A stretch of 64,000 nt of DNA from Streptomyces sp. f51 (GTDB lineage: Bacteria; Actinomycetota; Actinomycetes; Streptomycetales; Streptomycetaceae). Below, one piece after another: positions 49,035-58,297 of the stretch (positions are counted from its first letter, which is position 1; each line of letters starts with the position of its first letter). The notes under the pieces are model-generated. The model saw only the letters and a program-made list of their open reading frames with translations, did not search any database and had not been told where the DNA came from. The translations under genes and the position numbers were made by a program. The stretch covers positions 2,166,501 to 2,230,500 of the forward strand of contig NZ_CP149798.1 in NCBI RefSeq assembly GCF_037940415.1. Direction: 5' to 3'.

Positions 49035-51704
49035 TCAGTCGAGGTCGCGGACCTTGATCGTGTAGATGCCCCGGCCGTGGGTGGCCGCGTACAGCGTCCT
49101 GCCGTCCGGGCCCAGCTTCAGCTGGAGCACGGCGACGGCCGGGAGGTTCCCGACACGCCGCCAGGTCGTACGGCCCGGCGCGCGGTGGACGACGCCGAGA
49201 TCGGTGGCGACGGCGAGGCCGCCGTCCGGCGTGACGACCACGGAGTTCGCCGGCACGTCGGGAAGGTTCCTGGAGATGTCCTTCCAGGTGGTGCCGCCGT
49301 CCTTGGACTCGAAGACATGGCCGACGCCGGCCCCGGGCCCCTCGGTCCAGTGCCGGGAGAAACCGTTGACCGCGAGGTAGACGTGGCCGGCGTCGCGCGG
49401 GTCGACGGCGAAGCCGCTGAGGTAGCGGTTGGGCACGGCGCCGTCCGCCCCGGAGGCCGGGAGCGTGATGTCGTGCCAGCCCGTACCGTCCTCGTTGCCG
49501 ACGGAGATGCCGCGGGCGAAGCCCTGGTTGTTGCAGGGGCCGCACCAGGCCGCGTACACCTTCCCGTTCGAGGCCGCGACGGCGGTCGCGGTACGCCCGG
49601 CGCCGAGGTCGTACACGCTCTTCCACTCGTCGCCGCTGCGGATGGCGTAGCCGTGGGTCTGCACCCAGACGTGACGGCCGCCCGCGACCCAGGTGGAGCT
49701 GTTCCCCGCGTCGGCCGTGATCGGGGCGATGAAGCGGGCCTCGCCGGTCGCGTTGTCGGCGGGAGCGACGTTGTACGACGTCACCTTGCTCGGGTCGCTC
49801 ACCCAGCTCCCGTCGTTCACGGCGCAGTTCTGGGTCACCTGGATCGCGAGGTAGACGTATTCCTCGGCGATGTGGCAGCCGTCGGCCGGGTCGGTGAGGG
49901 TGTCGCCGCCGTCGCCGCCGAAGTCGGAGCCCATCACCGTGTCGTCGCCGCGCAGGACGGACTGGCCGTTGTCCTGGAGGCCGCCGGTGACGGACACCCC
50001 GCCGTGGGTCAGGTCCTTGCCGATGCCCACCGAGTAGTACTGGAGGGTGTCGATGGTGCCGTCGTTGAGCGAGGTCCAGTCGGTGGCGTGGCCGGAGGCG
50101 TCCTGGGAGCCGTCGAGCGGGCGCCTGTAGGCGCCGCCGTCGTTGCCGACGTACACGAAGCTCTTGCCGTGGTAGCGCCCGATGGCCACGCCGTGCTGGT
50201 CGGAGTGGGTGGTCGGGTTGCAGTCGCCGGTCTGCTTGGCCGGGTCGATGCTCCAGCAGGCGAAGCCGAAGTTCCAGTACGGGCCGACGGTCGACCAGTT
50301 CGCGCCGCCGTCCCTGGTCTCGTAGACCTCCTCCAGGCCCGCGTACACATGCCGCGCGTTCGCCGGGTCGACGGCCAGGAACTGGTTGTACCAGGCCTGC
50401 ACGCCGGGCATGTAGCCGCTGGACGTCAGCGCCGAGCCGTCGGCGGCCAGGCCCCGGTAGTCGGCGATCTTCGTCCACGGTCCGGTCGGGGAGCCGGACT
50501 TGGACACGTAGATGCCCTCCAGGCCGCTGTCCGGGTTGGTGTTCAGCTGCTCCGGCGACTGGTCGACGGCGTAGTAGCGCGAGCCGTCGGCGGAGCGGGC
50601 GAAGGTGACGTTGCCGACGTTGTCTGCGTCGGCGGGCAGGTCGCCCAGGCCGCCGGTGATCCGCGTCCAGACGCCCTTCACCCGGGTGTAGAAGCCGTTG
50701 TAGTCGTCACCGCTGCGCCAGCCGACCGCGAGGACCACCCTGGAGGGGTCCTTCGGGTCGATCGCGATGTCGTTGGCGATGTTCTTGTACGGGGCCGAGG
50801 CGTCGTTCGCGAGCGGACCGCCCGGCAGGTAGGCGGGGTTGGGCGCGAACTCCAGCTTCCAGGACCCGCCGAGCTTCTTCGTGGAGTGGCTCCACACGCC
50901 CTCGCTCGTCGCCGCCCACACCTTGCCGCCGCCGAAGCGCAGCTCGTGGATGGTGGTGGACTCCAGTTCGTCGCCGCCGACCCGGCCGCGCGCGGAGAAC
51001 GTGCCGTGGCGCGGGTCGGACAGGACGTAGACGCCGCTGCCGAGATAGGCGTCCGCGTTGGTCGTCGCCTCGCCGGTACCCAGCCACAGCCGTCCGCCGC
51101 CGTCGAGGGCGAGCGCGCCGGTGGACTGCGAGGACAGCCTGTCGCTGATCGGCTGCCAGTGTCCTCCGCCGGTGCGCGAGCGCCAGACGCCGCCGCCGGC
51201 GCTGCCCGCGTACACGTCCCCGTGGTCGTCGGCGGCCATCGCGGCCATCCGGCCGGTCACGTCGCCGGAGCCGCCGCTGGAGTTGGAGTCGTAGTCGCGG
51301 TAGCGCGCGTCGTCGGAGTCGTACGGCAGGTCGGTGATGTTGCGCCAGTTCCCGCCGGTGCGCGGCAGGCCGGTCAGAGCGTTCCAGGCGGCTCCGTACG
51401 CGCCCGGTGCGACGACGCCGGGCGAGGTGCGGGCCTCGGCGTACTGGTCCGCTCCCTCGGCGATCTCGTCGGCCTCGTTGCCGTCGTCACCGCCGTCGTC
51501 CCCGGCCTTCGCCTTCGCGGTCGCCCTGGGGGTCACGGCGCCCGCCGACTGGGCGCGTTCGGCGGCGAGCCGGGCGAGGGCCCGGGCGCCGAAGGGGGTG
51601 CCGCCCGGACCGGGCGCGGCGCCCGCGGGGATCGCGACGAGCGCGGCGGACGCGGACAGTGCGCAGATCGTGAGCCATCGTCTCTTGCGGGTTGGTGCCG
51701 ACAC
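49035..51704 (-). CDS. Secreted BNR/sialidase-like beta-propeller protein
   Basis: An 889-residue exported protein with a basic signal region (RKRRWLTICALSASAALVAIPAGA). After an Ala/Asp/Gly-rich linker, repeated propeller blades fill the rest: DVYAGSAGGGVWRSRTGGGHW, cited in parts, with recurring VYAG, S.DGG..W and D...NP.....V motifs typical of BNR/Asp-box and photosystem-stability-like propellers. Asp-box-like motifs such as SKDGGTTWKDI and TRDGGANWSTV occur. The family includes sialidases and xyloglucanases (GH74-like), but no catalytic pair can be assigned. GTG 51704 has GGGAGG five bases upstream; the ORF could run 17 codons further. It stands alone next to the tRNA cluster. Confidence 0.75.
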   Translation of the reverse strand: MSAPTRKRRWLTICALSASAALVAIPAGAAPGPGGTPFGARALARLAAERAQSAGAVTPRATAKAKAGDDGGDDGNEADEIAEGADQYAEARTSPGVVAPGAYGAAWNALTGLPRTGGNWRNITDLPYDSDDARYRDYDSNSSGGSGDVTGRMAAMAADDHGDVYAGSAGGGVWRSRTGGGHWQPISDRLSSQSTGALALDGGGRLWLGTGEATTNADAYLGSGVYVLSDPRHGTFSARGRVGGDELESTTIHELRFGGGKVWAATSEGVWSHSTKKLGGSWKLEFAPNPAYLPGGPLANDASAPYKNIANDIAIDPKDPSRVVLAVGWRSGDDYNGFYTRVKGVWTRITGGLGDLPADADNVGNVTFARSADGSRYYAVDQSPEQLNTNPDSGLEGIYVSKSGSPTGPWTKIADYRGLAADGSALTSSGYMPGVQAWYNQFLAVDPANARHVYAGLEEVYETRDGGANWSTVGPYWNFGFACWSIDPAKQTGDCNPTTHSDQHGVAIGRYHGKSFVYVGNDGGAYRRPLDGSQDASGHATDWTSLNDGTIDTLQYYSVGIGKDLTHGGVSVTGGLQDNGQSVLRGDDTVMGSDFGGDGGDTLTDPADGCHIAEEYVYLAIQVTQNCAVNDGSWVSDPSKVTSYNVAPADNATGEARFIAPITADAGNSSTWVAGGRHVWVQTHGYAIRSGDEWKSVYDLGAGRTATAVAASNGKVYAAWCGPCNNQGFARGISVGNEDGTGWHDITLPASGADGAVPNRYLSGFAVDPRDAGHVYLAVNGFSRHWTEGPGAGVGHVFESKDGGTTWKDISRNLPDVPANSVVVTPDGGLAVATDLGVVHRAPGRTTWRRVGNLPAVAVLQLKLGPDGRTLYAATHGRGIYTIKVRDLD

Positions 51705-51855
51705 CAAAACCTCCCGAACGGGCACGGATACAGCGGTCGGGGACGACCCGACCACCGGCGGGAGGAAACATCAGGCACTTGGACAGGCCTTGACCAGAAC
51801 CTGTCACTTCACATGGCCGGAAGGCGGCACGGCGGGCGGTCGGCGGACATGAAGA

Positions 51856-51879
51856 AGCCCCCTCTCGCCGGAGGGGGCT
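51856..51879 (-). terminator. Terminator after the CAU tRNA
   Basis: On the minus strand AGCCCCCTC (51879-51871 complement) pairs with GAGGGGGCT around a six-base loop and is followed by TCTTC. It lies 47 bp downstream of the tRNA gene at 51926-51999. Confidence 0.65.
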
Positions 51880-51925
51880 GCCGTACCGTCCCTGGCCGCG
51901 TCAGGTCTTCTCGCGTAGCCAGTGG

Positions 51926-51999
51926 TGGGGCGGGTGGGACTCGAACCCACGGCCGACGGATTATGAGTCCGCTGCTCTAACCGGCTGAGCTACCGCCCC
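51926..51999 (-). tRNA. tRNA with CAU anticodon (elongator Met or Ile2)
   Basis: A 74-nt cloverleaf on the minus strand. The acceptor stem GGGGCGG pairs with CCGCCCC, discriminator A; the D-loop has AGCTCAGCCGGTTAGAGC; the anticodon loop is CTCATAA; and the T-arm is GTGGGTTCGAGTCCCAC. CAU can be elongator tRNA-Met or, after lysidine modification, tRNA-Ile2. The sequence alone does not decide, and it is not the initiator type by its acceptor end. Confidence 0.9.
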
Positions 52000-52133
52000 G
52001 TTACGGCGCGCCGCGCACATTTGTGCGCGCCGTCTGCCGCAGCATAGCCGCTCATACGATCTCCTGCTCCAGCTGGTCGGCTTCGCGCGACCATGACGCC
52101 TTCGGCATGCCCTGGGCGGTTCCCGCGGACATG

Positions 52134-52156
52134 AAAAAGGACCCCGAAGGGCCCTC
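52134..52156 (-). terminator. Rho-independent terminator after the tRNA-Asn pair
   Basis: On the minus strand GGGCCC (complement of 52149-52154) pairs with GGGTCC (52139-52144) around TTCG, and the stem is followed by five T (complement of 52134-52138). It lies nine bases beyond the proximal tRNA-Asn. Confidence 0.75.
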
Positions 52157-52164
52157 TTTCGTTG

Positions 52165-52237
52165 CTCTCCCGACTGGACTCGAACCAGTAACCTGCCGGT
52201 TAACAGCCGGCTGCTCTGCCAATTGAGCTACAGGAGA
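52165..52237 (-). tRNA. tRNA-Asn (GTT), downstream copy
   Basis: A 73-nt cloverleaf: acceptor TCTCCTG/CGGGAGA with one G-T pair, discriminator G, anticodon loop CTGTTAA (GUU), T-arm CTGGTTCGAGTCCAG. It is identical to the upstream tRNA-Asn from the D-arm through the T-arm; only the acceptor stem differs. Confidence 0.95.
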
Positions 52238-52242
52238 TCGAG

Positions 52243-52315
52243 CTCCCCCGACTGGACTCGAACCAGTAACCTGCCGGTTAACAGCCGGCTGCTCTGCCAA
52301 TTGAGCTACAGGGGA
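52243..52315 (-). tRNA. tRNA-Asn (GTT), upstream copy
   Basis: A 73-nt cloverleaf: acceptor TCCCCTG/CGGGGGA, discriminator G, anticodon loop CTGTTAA. It is separated from the other copy by only five bases, so both are surely processed from one transcript that ends at 52134. Confidence 0.95.
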
Positions 52316-52459
52316 TTGATCTTTGCATCGAACGCACCCACCTGGGTATTCGCCAGGGGGCGTGCGCTTGCTGCGACACATACATTAGCGCAAGCAGGGG
52401 GGTGCTCCGCCAATCGGTTCCCTCCGCACCGATGCCGACGCAAGGGAAGGGTGGCCGTC

Positions 52460-52765
52460 ATGCGCTACCGGCTCACGTTCGTCGCCGGACTGGCCCTGGG
52501 TTACGTGCTCGGCACGAGGGCCGGGCGCGAGCGCTACGAACAGCTGAAGAAGTCCATGCGCCAGGTCGCGCAGAACCCCGCGGTGCGCAACACCGCGGAG
52601 ACCGCGGCGCAGCAGAGCCGCGAGATCGCGGGCAAGGCGCTGCACACCGTGAGCGAGAAGGTGGGCGACCGCGTCCCCGACTCGGTCTCGGACCGGGTCC
52701 GGTCCCTGCGGGAGCGGAACGCGTCCGGCACCGGCGAGGACGACTGGGGTACCAGCAACACCTAG
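52460..52765 (+). CDS. YtxH-like small protein with N-terminal membrane helix
   Basis: A 101-residue protein. The N-terminus LTFVAGLALGYVLGTRAGRERYEQLK has a hydrophobic helix with glycine spacing typical of YtxH-type proteins, shown here in one short stretch only as FVAGLALGYVLG. The rest is an amphipathic charged coil (AVRNTAETAAQQSREIAGKA). The family is associated with the envelope and stress but has no clear biochemical role. GGAAGG lies nine bases before ATG 52460; the GTG at 52451 would have no spacing. It stands alone on the plus strand between the tRNA cluster and the sugar kinase. Confidence 0.75.
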   Translation: MRYRLTFVAGLALGYVLGTRAGRERYEQLKKSMRQVAQNPAVRNTAETAAQQSREIAGKALHTVSEKVGDRVPDSVSDRVRSLRERNASGTGEDDWGTSNT

Positions 52766-52923
52766 GGCCCCTCCCCGAAGTCGCGTTCCAGGCGTCGCCG
52801 AGCAGGCGGGGCTTCGCGGACACGACGTAGGGCGCGGCCGCGAAGCCGTGTCGGGCGGCGCCGGGTGAGGTCCGTGGGGCCGCCCGGCGCCACCGGCGCT
52901 CGCGGTACGGCAGAATTTCCGCC

Positions 52924-54375
52924 ATGGGGATAGTCGCCGGGCTGGACAGTGCGCCCGATTTCACTCGCATCGTCGTCTGCGACACGGACACGGGTGCCGT
53001 GCTGAGGCAGGGGTATGCGCCGCACCCGCTCGACGGCGACGGCGCCGGCCGCCCCTCCGACGTGGATCCGCAGGCCTGGCTGCTGTCCCTGGGCGAGGCC
53101 GCCGGGGGCGGACTGCTGGAGGGCGTCCAGGCCATCGGCGTGTCGGCCCAGCAGAACGGGCTCGTCCCGCTGGACGCGCAGGGCGCCACCGTGCGCCCCG
53201 CGATGGTCGGCGGCGACAAGCGGGCACAGGTGGCCGCGGCCGACCTGATCGACGCGCTCGGCGGCCGCGAGGCCTGGGCGCAGGCGGTGGGCAGCGTCCC
53301 GCAGGCGGCGCAGCCGGTGACCAAGCTGCGCTGGCTGAGCAAGACCGAGCCGGAGGCCGCGCGGCGCACCGCCATGCTGCTCCAGGCCCACGACTGGCTG
53401 GTGTGGCAGCTGCTCGGGCGGCCGGTGCGCCGGACCACGGACCGGGGCGGTGCCTCGGCGACCGGCTACTGGTCCGCGGCGACCGGCGCGTACCGGCAGG
53501 ACCTCGTCGAACTGGCGCTCGGCCACCAGGCCGGGCTGCCGGACGTGCTCGGCCCCTCCGAGGCGGCCGGGACCACGCCCGAGGGGCTGCTGATATCCGC
53601 CGGTACGGGCGAGACGATGGCGGCGGCGTTCGGGCTCGGCATCGGCCTCGGTGACGCCGTGGTGTCGCTGGGCGCCTCCGGGTCCGTGATGGCCGTCCAC
53701 CCCGAGGCGCTGGCGGACTCCAGCGGCATGATCACCTCGCTGGCGGACGCGACCGGCATGCACCTTCCGGTCGTCACCACGCTCAACGCCGTACGGGCCC
53801 TGCGCGGGGCCGCCGAGCTCCTCGGCGTGCCCGATCTGGAGGGGCTGTCCGAGCTGGCGATGAAGTCGACGCCGGGCTCGCACGGGCTCGTCCTGCTGCC
53901 GTACCTGGAGGGCGAGCGCACCCCGAGCCTGCCGCACACGGCGGGCACGCTGGCCGGTCTGCGCCGGGAGTCGATGAAGCCCGAGCACCTGGCGCGGGCC
54001 GCCTTCGAGGGCATGCTGTGCGGGCTCGCGGACGCGCTGGACGTGCTGCGCGGCCGGGGTGTCGACGTACGCCGGATCTTCCTGCTCGGCCAGGCGGCCG
54101 AGCTGCCCGCCGTCCAGGCCGTGGCGCCGGCGCTGTTCGGCGCCCAGGTCGTCGTACCGCAGCCCGCGGACTACGCGGCGCTCGGCGCGGCCCGCCAGGC
54201 GGCCTGGGCCCTCGGCGTCTCGCAGGGCACGCTCGACCCGCGGACCCCGCCCCGCTGGCAGGGTCCGGTCGCCCAGGTGCTGGAACCCGGTGACGACCTC
54301 GCCGTGGGGCAGGCCGTACGGCAGCAGTACGTCTCCGTACGCGAACAGACGCATCCCGGGGCGTTCCGGGCGTAG
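52924..54375 (+). CDS. FGGY-family carbohydrate kinase (xylulokinase-like)
   Basis: A 483-residue two-domain kinase of the FGGY family, which phosphorylates sugars or polyols such as xylulose. Domain I has VSAQQNGLVPLD and RPAMVGGDKRAQ (catalytic Asp region), then TTDRGGASATGYW. Domain II has GTGETMAAAFGLG, SLGASGSVMAV, the LLPYLEGERTPSLP sugar-site segment, and a final LLGQAAELPAVQAVAPALFG. The first phosphate motif, usually a D-x-G-T/S-x-S pattern, reads GLDSAPDFTRIVV, an unusual form. Xylulokinase is the closest type. It is not next to any pentose gene here. Start ATG 52924. Confidence 0.85.
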   Translation: MGIVAGLDSAPDFTRIVVCDTDTGAVLRQGYAPHPLDGDGAGRPSDVDPQAWLLSLGEAAGGGLLEGVQAIGVSAQQNGLVPLDAQGATVRPAMVGGDKRAQVAAADLIDALGGREAWAQAVGSVPQAAQPVTKLRWLSKTEPEAARRTAMLLQAHDWLVWQLLGRPVRRTTDRGGASATGYWSAATGAYRQDLVELALGHQAGLPDVLGPSEAAGTTPEGLLISAGTGETMAAAFGLGIGLGDAVVSLGASGSVMAVHPEALADSSGMITSLADATGMHLPVVTTLNAVRALRGAAELLGVPDLEGLSELAMKSTPGSHGLVLLPYLEGERTPSLPHTAGTLAGLRRESMKPEHLARAAFEGMLCGLADALDVLRGRGVDVRRIFLLGQAAELPAVQAVAPALFGAQVVVPQPADYAALGAARQAAWALGVSQGTLDPRTPPRWQGPVAQVLEPGDDLAVGQAVRQQYVSVREQTHPGAFRA

Positions 54376-54493
54376 CCCCGGTGTGGACGTACGACCGAAG
54401 GCGGAGGCGGTGTCCTTTTTTGGACCGCACTTGGGTTAATCGGTTGAGGTAACGCGGGGGGAGTGTCCGACGATAGGGGGTGGTGCGTGCATC

Positions 54494-56278
54494 ATGCACA
54501 ACCCGTCGGTCACCCCCGCCGTCCACGATTCCGAGAGACCCCGCGTGCTCATACGACTCCTGCGGACCCACCTCAGTCCGTACAAGAAACCCATCGCTCT
54601 GCTGGTACTGCTCCAGTTCCTCCAGACCTGCGCCACGCTCTACCTGCCCACCCTGAACGCGCACATCATCGACAACGGTGTCGTGAAGGGTGACACGGGT
54701 TACATCCTGACCTTCGGCGCCCTGATGATCGGCATCTCGCTGACCCAGGTCGTCTGCAACATCGGGGCCGTCTACTACGGCGCCCGTACGGCGTCCGCGG
54801 TGGGCCGGGACATCCGGGCCGCCGTCTTCGACCGCGTGCAGTCGTTCTCGGCGCGCGAGGTGGGCCAGTTCGGCGCGCCCTCGCTGATCACCCGCACGAC
54901 GAACGACGTCCAGCAGGTGCAGATGCTCACGCTGATGACGTTCACCCTGCTGGTGTCGGCGCCGATCATGTGCGTGGGCGGCATCATCCTGGCCCTCGGC
55001 CTGGACGTGCCGCTGTCGGCGGTGCTCGTCGCCGTCGTGCCGACCCTCGGCATCTGCGTGACGCTCATCGTGCGCCGGCTGCGCCCGCTGTTCCGCACCA
55101 TGCAGGTGCGTCTGGACACCGTGAACCGGGTCCTGCGCGAGCAGATCACCGGCAACCGGGTGATCCGCGCGTTCGTGCGCGACGGCTACGAGAAGGACCG
55201 TTTCCGGGGCGCCAACACCGACCTCACCGAGACGTCGCTGGCCACCGGCCGGATGCTGGCCCTGATGTTCCCGATCGTCATGACGGTGGTGAACCTGTCG
55301 TCCATCGCGGTGGTCTGGTTCGGCGCCCACCGCATCGACAGCGGCGGCATGCAGATCGGCGACCTGACCGCGTTCCTCGCCTATCTGATGCAGATCGTGA
55401 TGTCCGTGATGATGGCCACCTTCATGTTCATGATGGTGCCGCGCGCGGAGGTCTGCGCCGAGCGCATCCAGGAGGTCCTGGGCACCGAGAGCAGCGTGGT
55501 CCCGCCGGTCGCACCGGTCCTGGAGCTGCGCCGCCACGGTCACCTGGAGATCCGCGAGGCCGGGTTCCGCTACCCGGGCGCCGAGGAGCCGGTCCTCAGG
55601 TCCATCGACCTGGTCGCCCGCCCCGGCGAGGTGACCGCGGTCATCGGTTCGACGGGCAGCGGCAAGTCGACGCTGCTCGGCATGATCCCCCGCCTGTTCG
55701 ACGCCACCGACGGCCAGGTGCTCGTCGACGGCGTGGACGTCGCCACCATCGAGCCGAAGCTGCTGGCCAGGACGGTCGGGCTGGTCCCGCAGAAGCCCTA
55801 CCTCTTCGCGGGGACCGTCGCCACGAACCTGCGCTACGGCAACCCGGAGGCGACCGACGAGGAGCTGTGGCACGCGCTGGAGGTGGCGCAGGCCAAGGGC
55901 TTCGTCCAGGCGCTGGAGAACGGTCTCGACGCGCCGATCGCGCAGGGCGGCACGAACGTGTCCGGCGGCCAGCGCCAGCGTCTGGCCATCGCCCGCACCC
56001 TGGTGCAGCGCCCCGAGATCTATCTGTTCGACGACTCCTTCTCGGCCCTCGACTACGCGACGGACGCGGCGCTGCGCGCGGCCCTGACCGAGGAGACCGC
56101 GGAGGCAACCGTGGTGATCGTCGCCCAGCGGGTGTCGACCATCAGGGAGGCCGACCGGATCGTGGTCCTCGACGAGGGCCGGGTCGTCGGGACCGGACGG
56201 CATCACGAACTGATGGCGGACAACGAGACCTACCGGGAGATCGTGCTCTCCCAGCTGACGGAAGCGGAGGCCGCCTGA
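54494..56278 (+). CDS. ABC exporter half-transporter, subunit 1
   Basis: A 594-residue protein with an N-terminal six-helix type I exporter membrane domain (about 25-320) and a C-terminal ATPase: Walker A GSTGSGKST, Q-loop LVPQKPYLFAGT, signature VSGGQRQRL, Walker B IYLFDDSFSALD and H-switch. In the last position the histidine is replaced by Gln: VVIVAQRVS. The Walker B catalytic Glu is replaced by Asp-Ser (DDS), so this subunit probably has a degenerate site, as in heterodimeric exporters. It overlaps the next gene by one base. Start 54494 is uncertain; GTG 54545, 17 codons later, is also possible. The substrate is unknown (drug or lipid). Confidence 0.92.
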   Translation: MHNPSVTPAVHDSERPRVLIRLLRTHLSPYKKPIALLVLLQFLQTCATLYLPTLNAHIIDNGVVKGDTGYILTFGALMIGISLTQVVCNIGAVYYGARTASAVGRDIRAAVFDRVQSFSAREVGQFGAPSLITRTTNDVQQVQMLTLMTFTLLVSAPIMCVGGIILALGLDVPLSAVLVAVVPTLGICVTLIVRRLRPLFRTMQVRLDTVNRVLREQITGNRVIRAFVRDGYEKDRFRGANTDLTETSLATGRMLALMFPIVMTVVNLSSIAVVWFGAHRIDSGGMQIGDLTAFLAYLMQIVMSVMMATFMFMMVPRAEVCAERIQEVLGTESSVVPPVAPVLELRRHGHLEIREAGFRYPGAEEPVLRSIDLVARPGEVTAVIGSTGSGKSTLLGMIPRLFDATDGQVLVDGVDVATIEPKLLARTVGLVPQKPYLFAGTVATNLRYGNPEATDEELWHALEVAQAKGFVQALENGLDAPIAQGGTNVSGGQRQRLAIARTLVQRPEIYLFDDSFSALDYATDAALRAALTEETAEATVVIVAQRVSTIREADRIVVLDEGRVVGTGRHHELMADNETYREIVLSQLTEAEAA

Positions 56279-58206
56279 TGGCCGGGCCCATGGGACGCAT
56301 GATGGCCGGAAGCGGCCCTGACCAGCGCTCGATGGATTTCAAGGTGTCGAGCCGGCGGCTCCTCGCCCAGTTCAAGCCCGAGCGCTCCACGCTGTACGTG
56401 ATGCTCGTCGCCGTCGTCATGAGCGTGGGGCTCTCGGTGGTCGGCCCGAAGATCCTCGGCCGGGCCACCGACCTGGTCTTCGCGGGGATCGTCGGACGCC
56501 AGATGCCGGCCGGGGCGACCAAGGCCCAGGCCCTCGACGGGCTGCGTGCGCACGGCAAGGGCGCCGTCGCCGACATGCTCGCGGGGACGGACTTCACCCC
56601 GGGCGAGGGCATCGACTTCACCGCGGTGGGACACGTCCTGCTGTTCGCGCTCGGCACGTTCCTGCTGGCCGGCCTGCTGATGGCGGTGGCGACGCGGCTG
56701 GTGAACCGGGCCGTCAACAAGACCGTCTACCGCATGCGCGAGGACCTCCAGGCGAAGCTGTCGCGACTGCCGCTGTCGTACTTCGACAAGCGTCAGCGCG
56801 GTGAGGTGCTCAGCCGCGCGACGAACGACATGGACAACATCCAGCAGACCCTCCAGCAGTCGATGGGCCAGCTGGTCAACTCGCTGCTGACCATCGTGGG
56901 CGTGCTCGCGATGATGTTCTGGGTGTCGCCGCTGCTCGCGCTCGTCGCGCTGGTCACGGTGCCCCTGTCGTTCGTGGTGGCCACCCGGGTCGGCAAGCGC
57001 TCGCAGCCGCACTTCGTGCAGCAGTGGCGCACCACCGGCAAGCTGAACGCCCACATCGAGGAGATGTACACCGGCCACAACCTGGTGAAGGTGTTCGGGC
57101 GGGCGGACGAGTCGGCGGCGCAGTTCGCCGAGCAGAACGAGAAGCTGTACGAGGCGGGGTTCAAGGCGCAGTTCAACAGCGGTGTCATGCAGCCGCTGAT
57201 GATGTTCGTGTCGAACCTGAACTACGTGCTGGTGGCCGTGGTCGGCGGTCTGCGGGTGGCCTCGGGCTCCCTGTCGATCGGTGACGTGCAGGCGTTCATC
57301 CAGTACTCCCGCCAGTTCTCGATGCCGCTGACGCAGGTCGCGTCGATGGCGAACCTGGTGCAGTCGGGTGTCGCGTCGGCGGAGCGGGTCTTCGAGGTCC
57401 TGGACGCCGACGAGCAGGAGGCGGACCCGGCGGTGTCGGCCCGTCCCGAGGAGCTGCGCGGCCGGGTGGCGCTGGAGCACGTCTCCTTCCGCTACGACCC
57501 GGAGAAGCCGCTCATCGAGGATCTCTCGCTGAAGGTGGAGCCGGGCCACACCGTGGCCATCGTCGGCCCGACCGGCGCCGGCAAGACGACCCTGGTGAAC
57601 CTGCTCATGCGGTTCTACGACGTCACGGGCGGCCGGATCACCCTCGACGGGGTCGACGTGGCCGCCATGTCCCGCGACGAGCTGAGGTCCGGGATAGGCA
57701 TGGTGCTCCAGGACACCTGGCTGTTCGGGGGCTCGATCGCCGACAACATCGCGTACGGCGCCTCGCGCGACGTCACGCGCGGGGAGATCGAGGAGGCGGC
57801 GCGCGCCGCCCACGCCGACCGGTTCATCCGGACGCTGCCCCAGGGCTACGACACGGTGATCGACGACGAGGGCACGGGCGTCAGCGCCGGCGAGAAGCAG
57901 CTCATCACGATCGCCCGGGCCTTCCTGTCGGACCCGGTGATCCTGGTGCTCGACGAGGCGACCAGTTCCGTGGACACCCGGACCGAGGTGCTGATCCAGA
58001 AGGCGATGGCGAAGCTGGCGCACGGGCGGACGTCGTTCGTGATCGCCCACCGCCTGTCGACCATCCGGGACGCGGACACCATCCTCGTGATGGAGGACGG
58101 CGCCATCGTGGAGCAGGGCGCCCACACGGATCTGCTGGAGTCCGGCGGAGCCTACGCCCGCCTCTACCAGGCCCAGTTCGCCCAGGCGGTCGCCGAGGTC
58201 GACTAG
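56278..58206 (+). CDS. ABC exporter half-transporter, subunit 2
   Basis: A 642-residue partner of the preceding subunit. The membrane domain (about 35-370) contains a hydrophilic insertion of about 70 residues between helices 1 and 2 (GATKAQALDG, GKGAVADML). The ATPase is canonical: Walker A GPTGAGKTT, Q-loop MVLQDTWLF, signature VSAGEKQLI, Walker B VLVLDEATSSVD with the catalytic Glu, and H-switch FVIAHRLS. The canonical site here and the degenerate one in subunit 1 fit an asymmetric heterodimer. TGATG links the two genes. The stop at 58206 is followed by a hairpin. Confidence 0.93.
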   Translation: MAGPMGRMMAGSGPDQRSMDFKVSSRRLLAQFKPERSTLYVMLVAVVMSVGLSVVGPKILGRATDLVFAGIVGRQMPAGATKAQALDGLRAHGKGAVADMLAGTDFTPGEGIDFTAVGHVLLFALGTFLLAGLLMAVATRLVNRAVNKTVYRMREDLQAKLSRLPLSYFDKRQRGEVLSRATNDMDNIQQTLQQSMGQLVNSLLTIVGVLAMMFWVSPLLALVALVTVPLSFVVATRVGKRSQPHFVQQWRTTGKLNAHIEEMYTGHNLVKVFGRADESAAQFAEQNEKLYEAGFKAQFNSGVMQPLMMFVSNLNYVLVAVVGGLRVASGSLSIGDVQAFIQYSRQFSMPLTQVASMANLVQSGVASAERVFEVLDADEQEADPAVSARPEELRGRVALEHVSFRYDPEKPLIEDLSLKVEPGHTVAIVGPTGAGKTTLVNLLMRFYDVTGGRITLDGVDVAAMSRDELRSGIGMVLQDTWLFGGSIADNIAYGASRDVTRGEIEEAARAAHADRFIRTLPQGYDTVIDDEGTGVSAGEKQLITIARAFLSDPVILVLDEATSSVDTRTEVLIQKAMAKLAHGRTSFVIAHRLSTIRDADTILVMEDGAIVEQGAHTDLLESGGAYARLYQAQFAQAVAEVD

Positions 58207-58220
58207 AGCCTGCCTCCCCT

Positions 58221-58280
58221 GGACCCCCGCTGAGGAGATTCAGCCATTCAGCCCCTCCGGCGATCGAGGAGCGGGGGTCC
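58221..58280. terminator. Bidirectional terminator between exporter and hrdA
   Basis: GGACCCCCGCT (58221-58231) pairs with AGCGGGGGTCC (58270-58280) over 11 bp, with a 38-base loop that has further small pairings. It sits between convergent genes. Confidence 0.6.
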
Positions 58281-58297
58281 GGGGCGGCGCCCCCGGG

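Noticed and set aside
52052..52381. A minus-strand frame with a repeated VAQLAEQPAVNRQVTGSSPV segment
   Set aside because: This is the well-known false translation of tRNA-Asn genes; both copies fall exactly on the two tRNAs.
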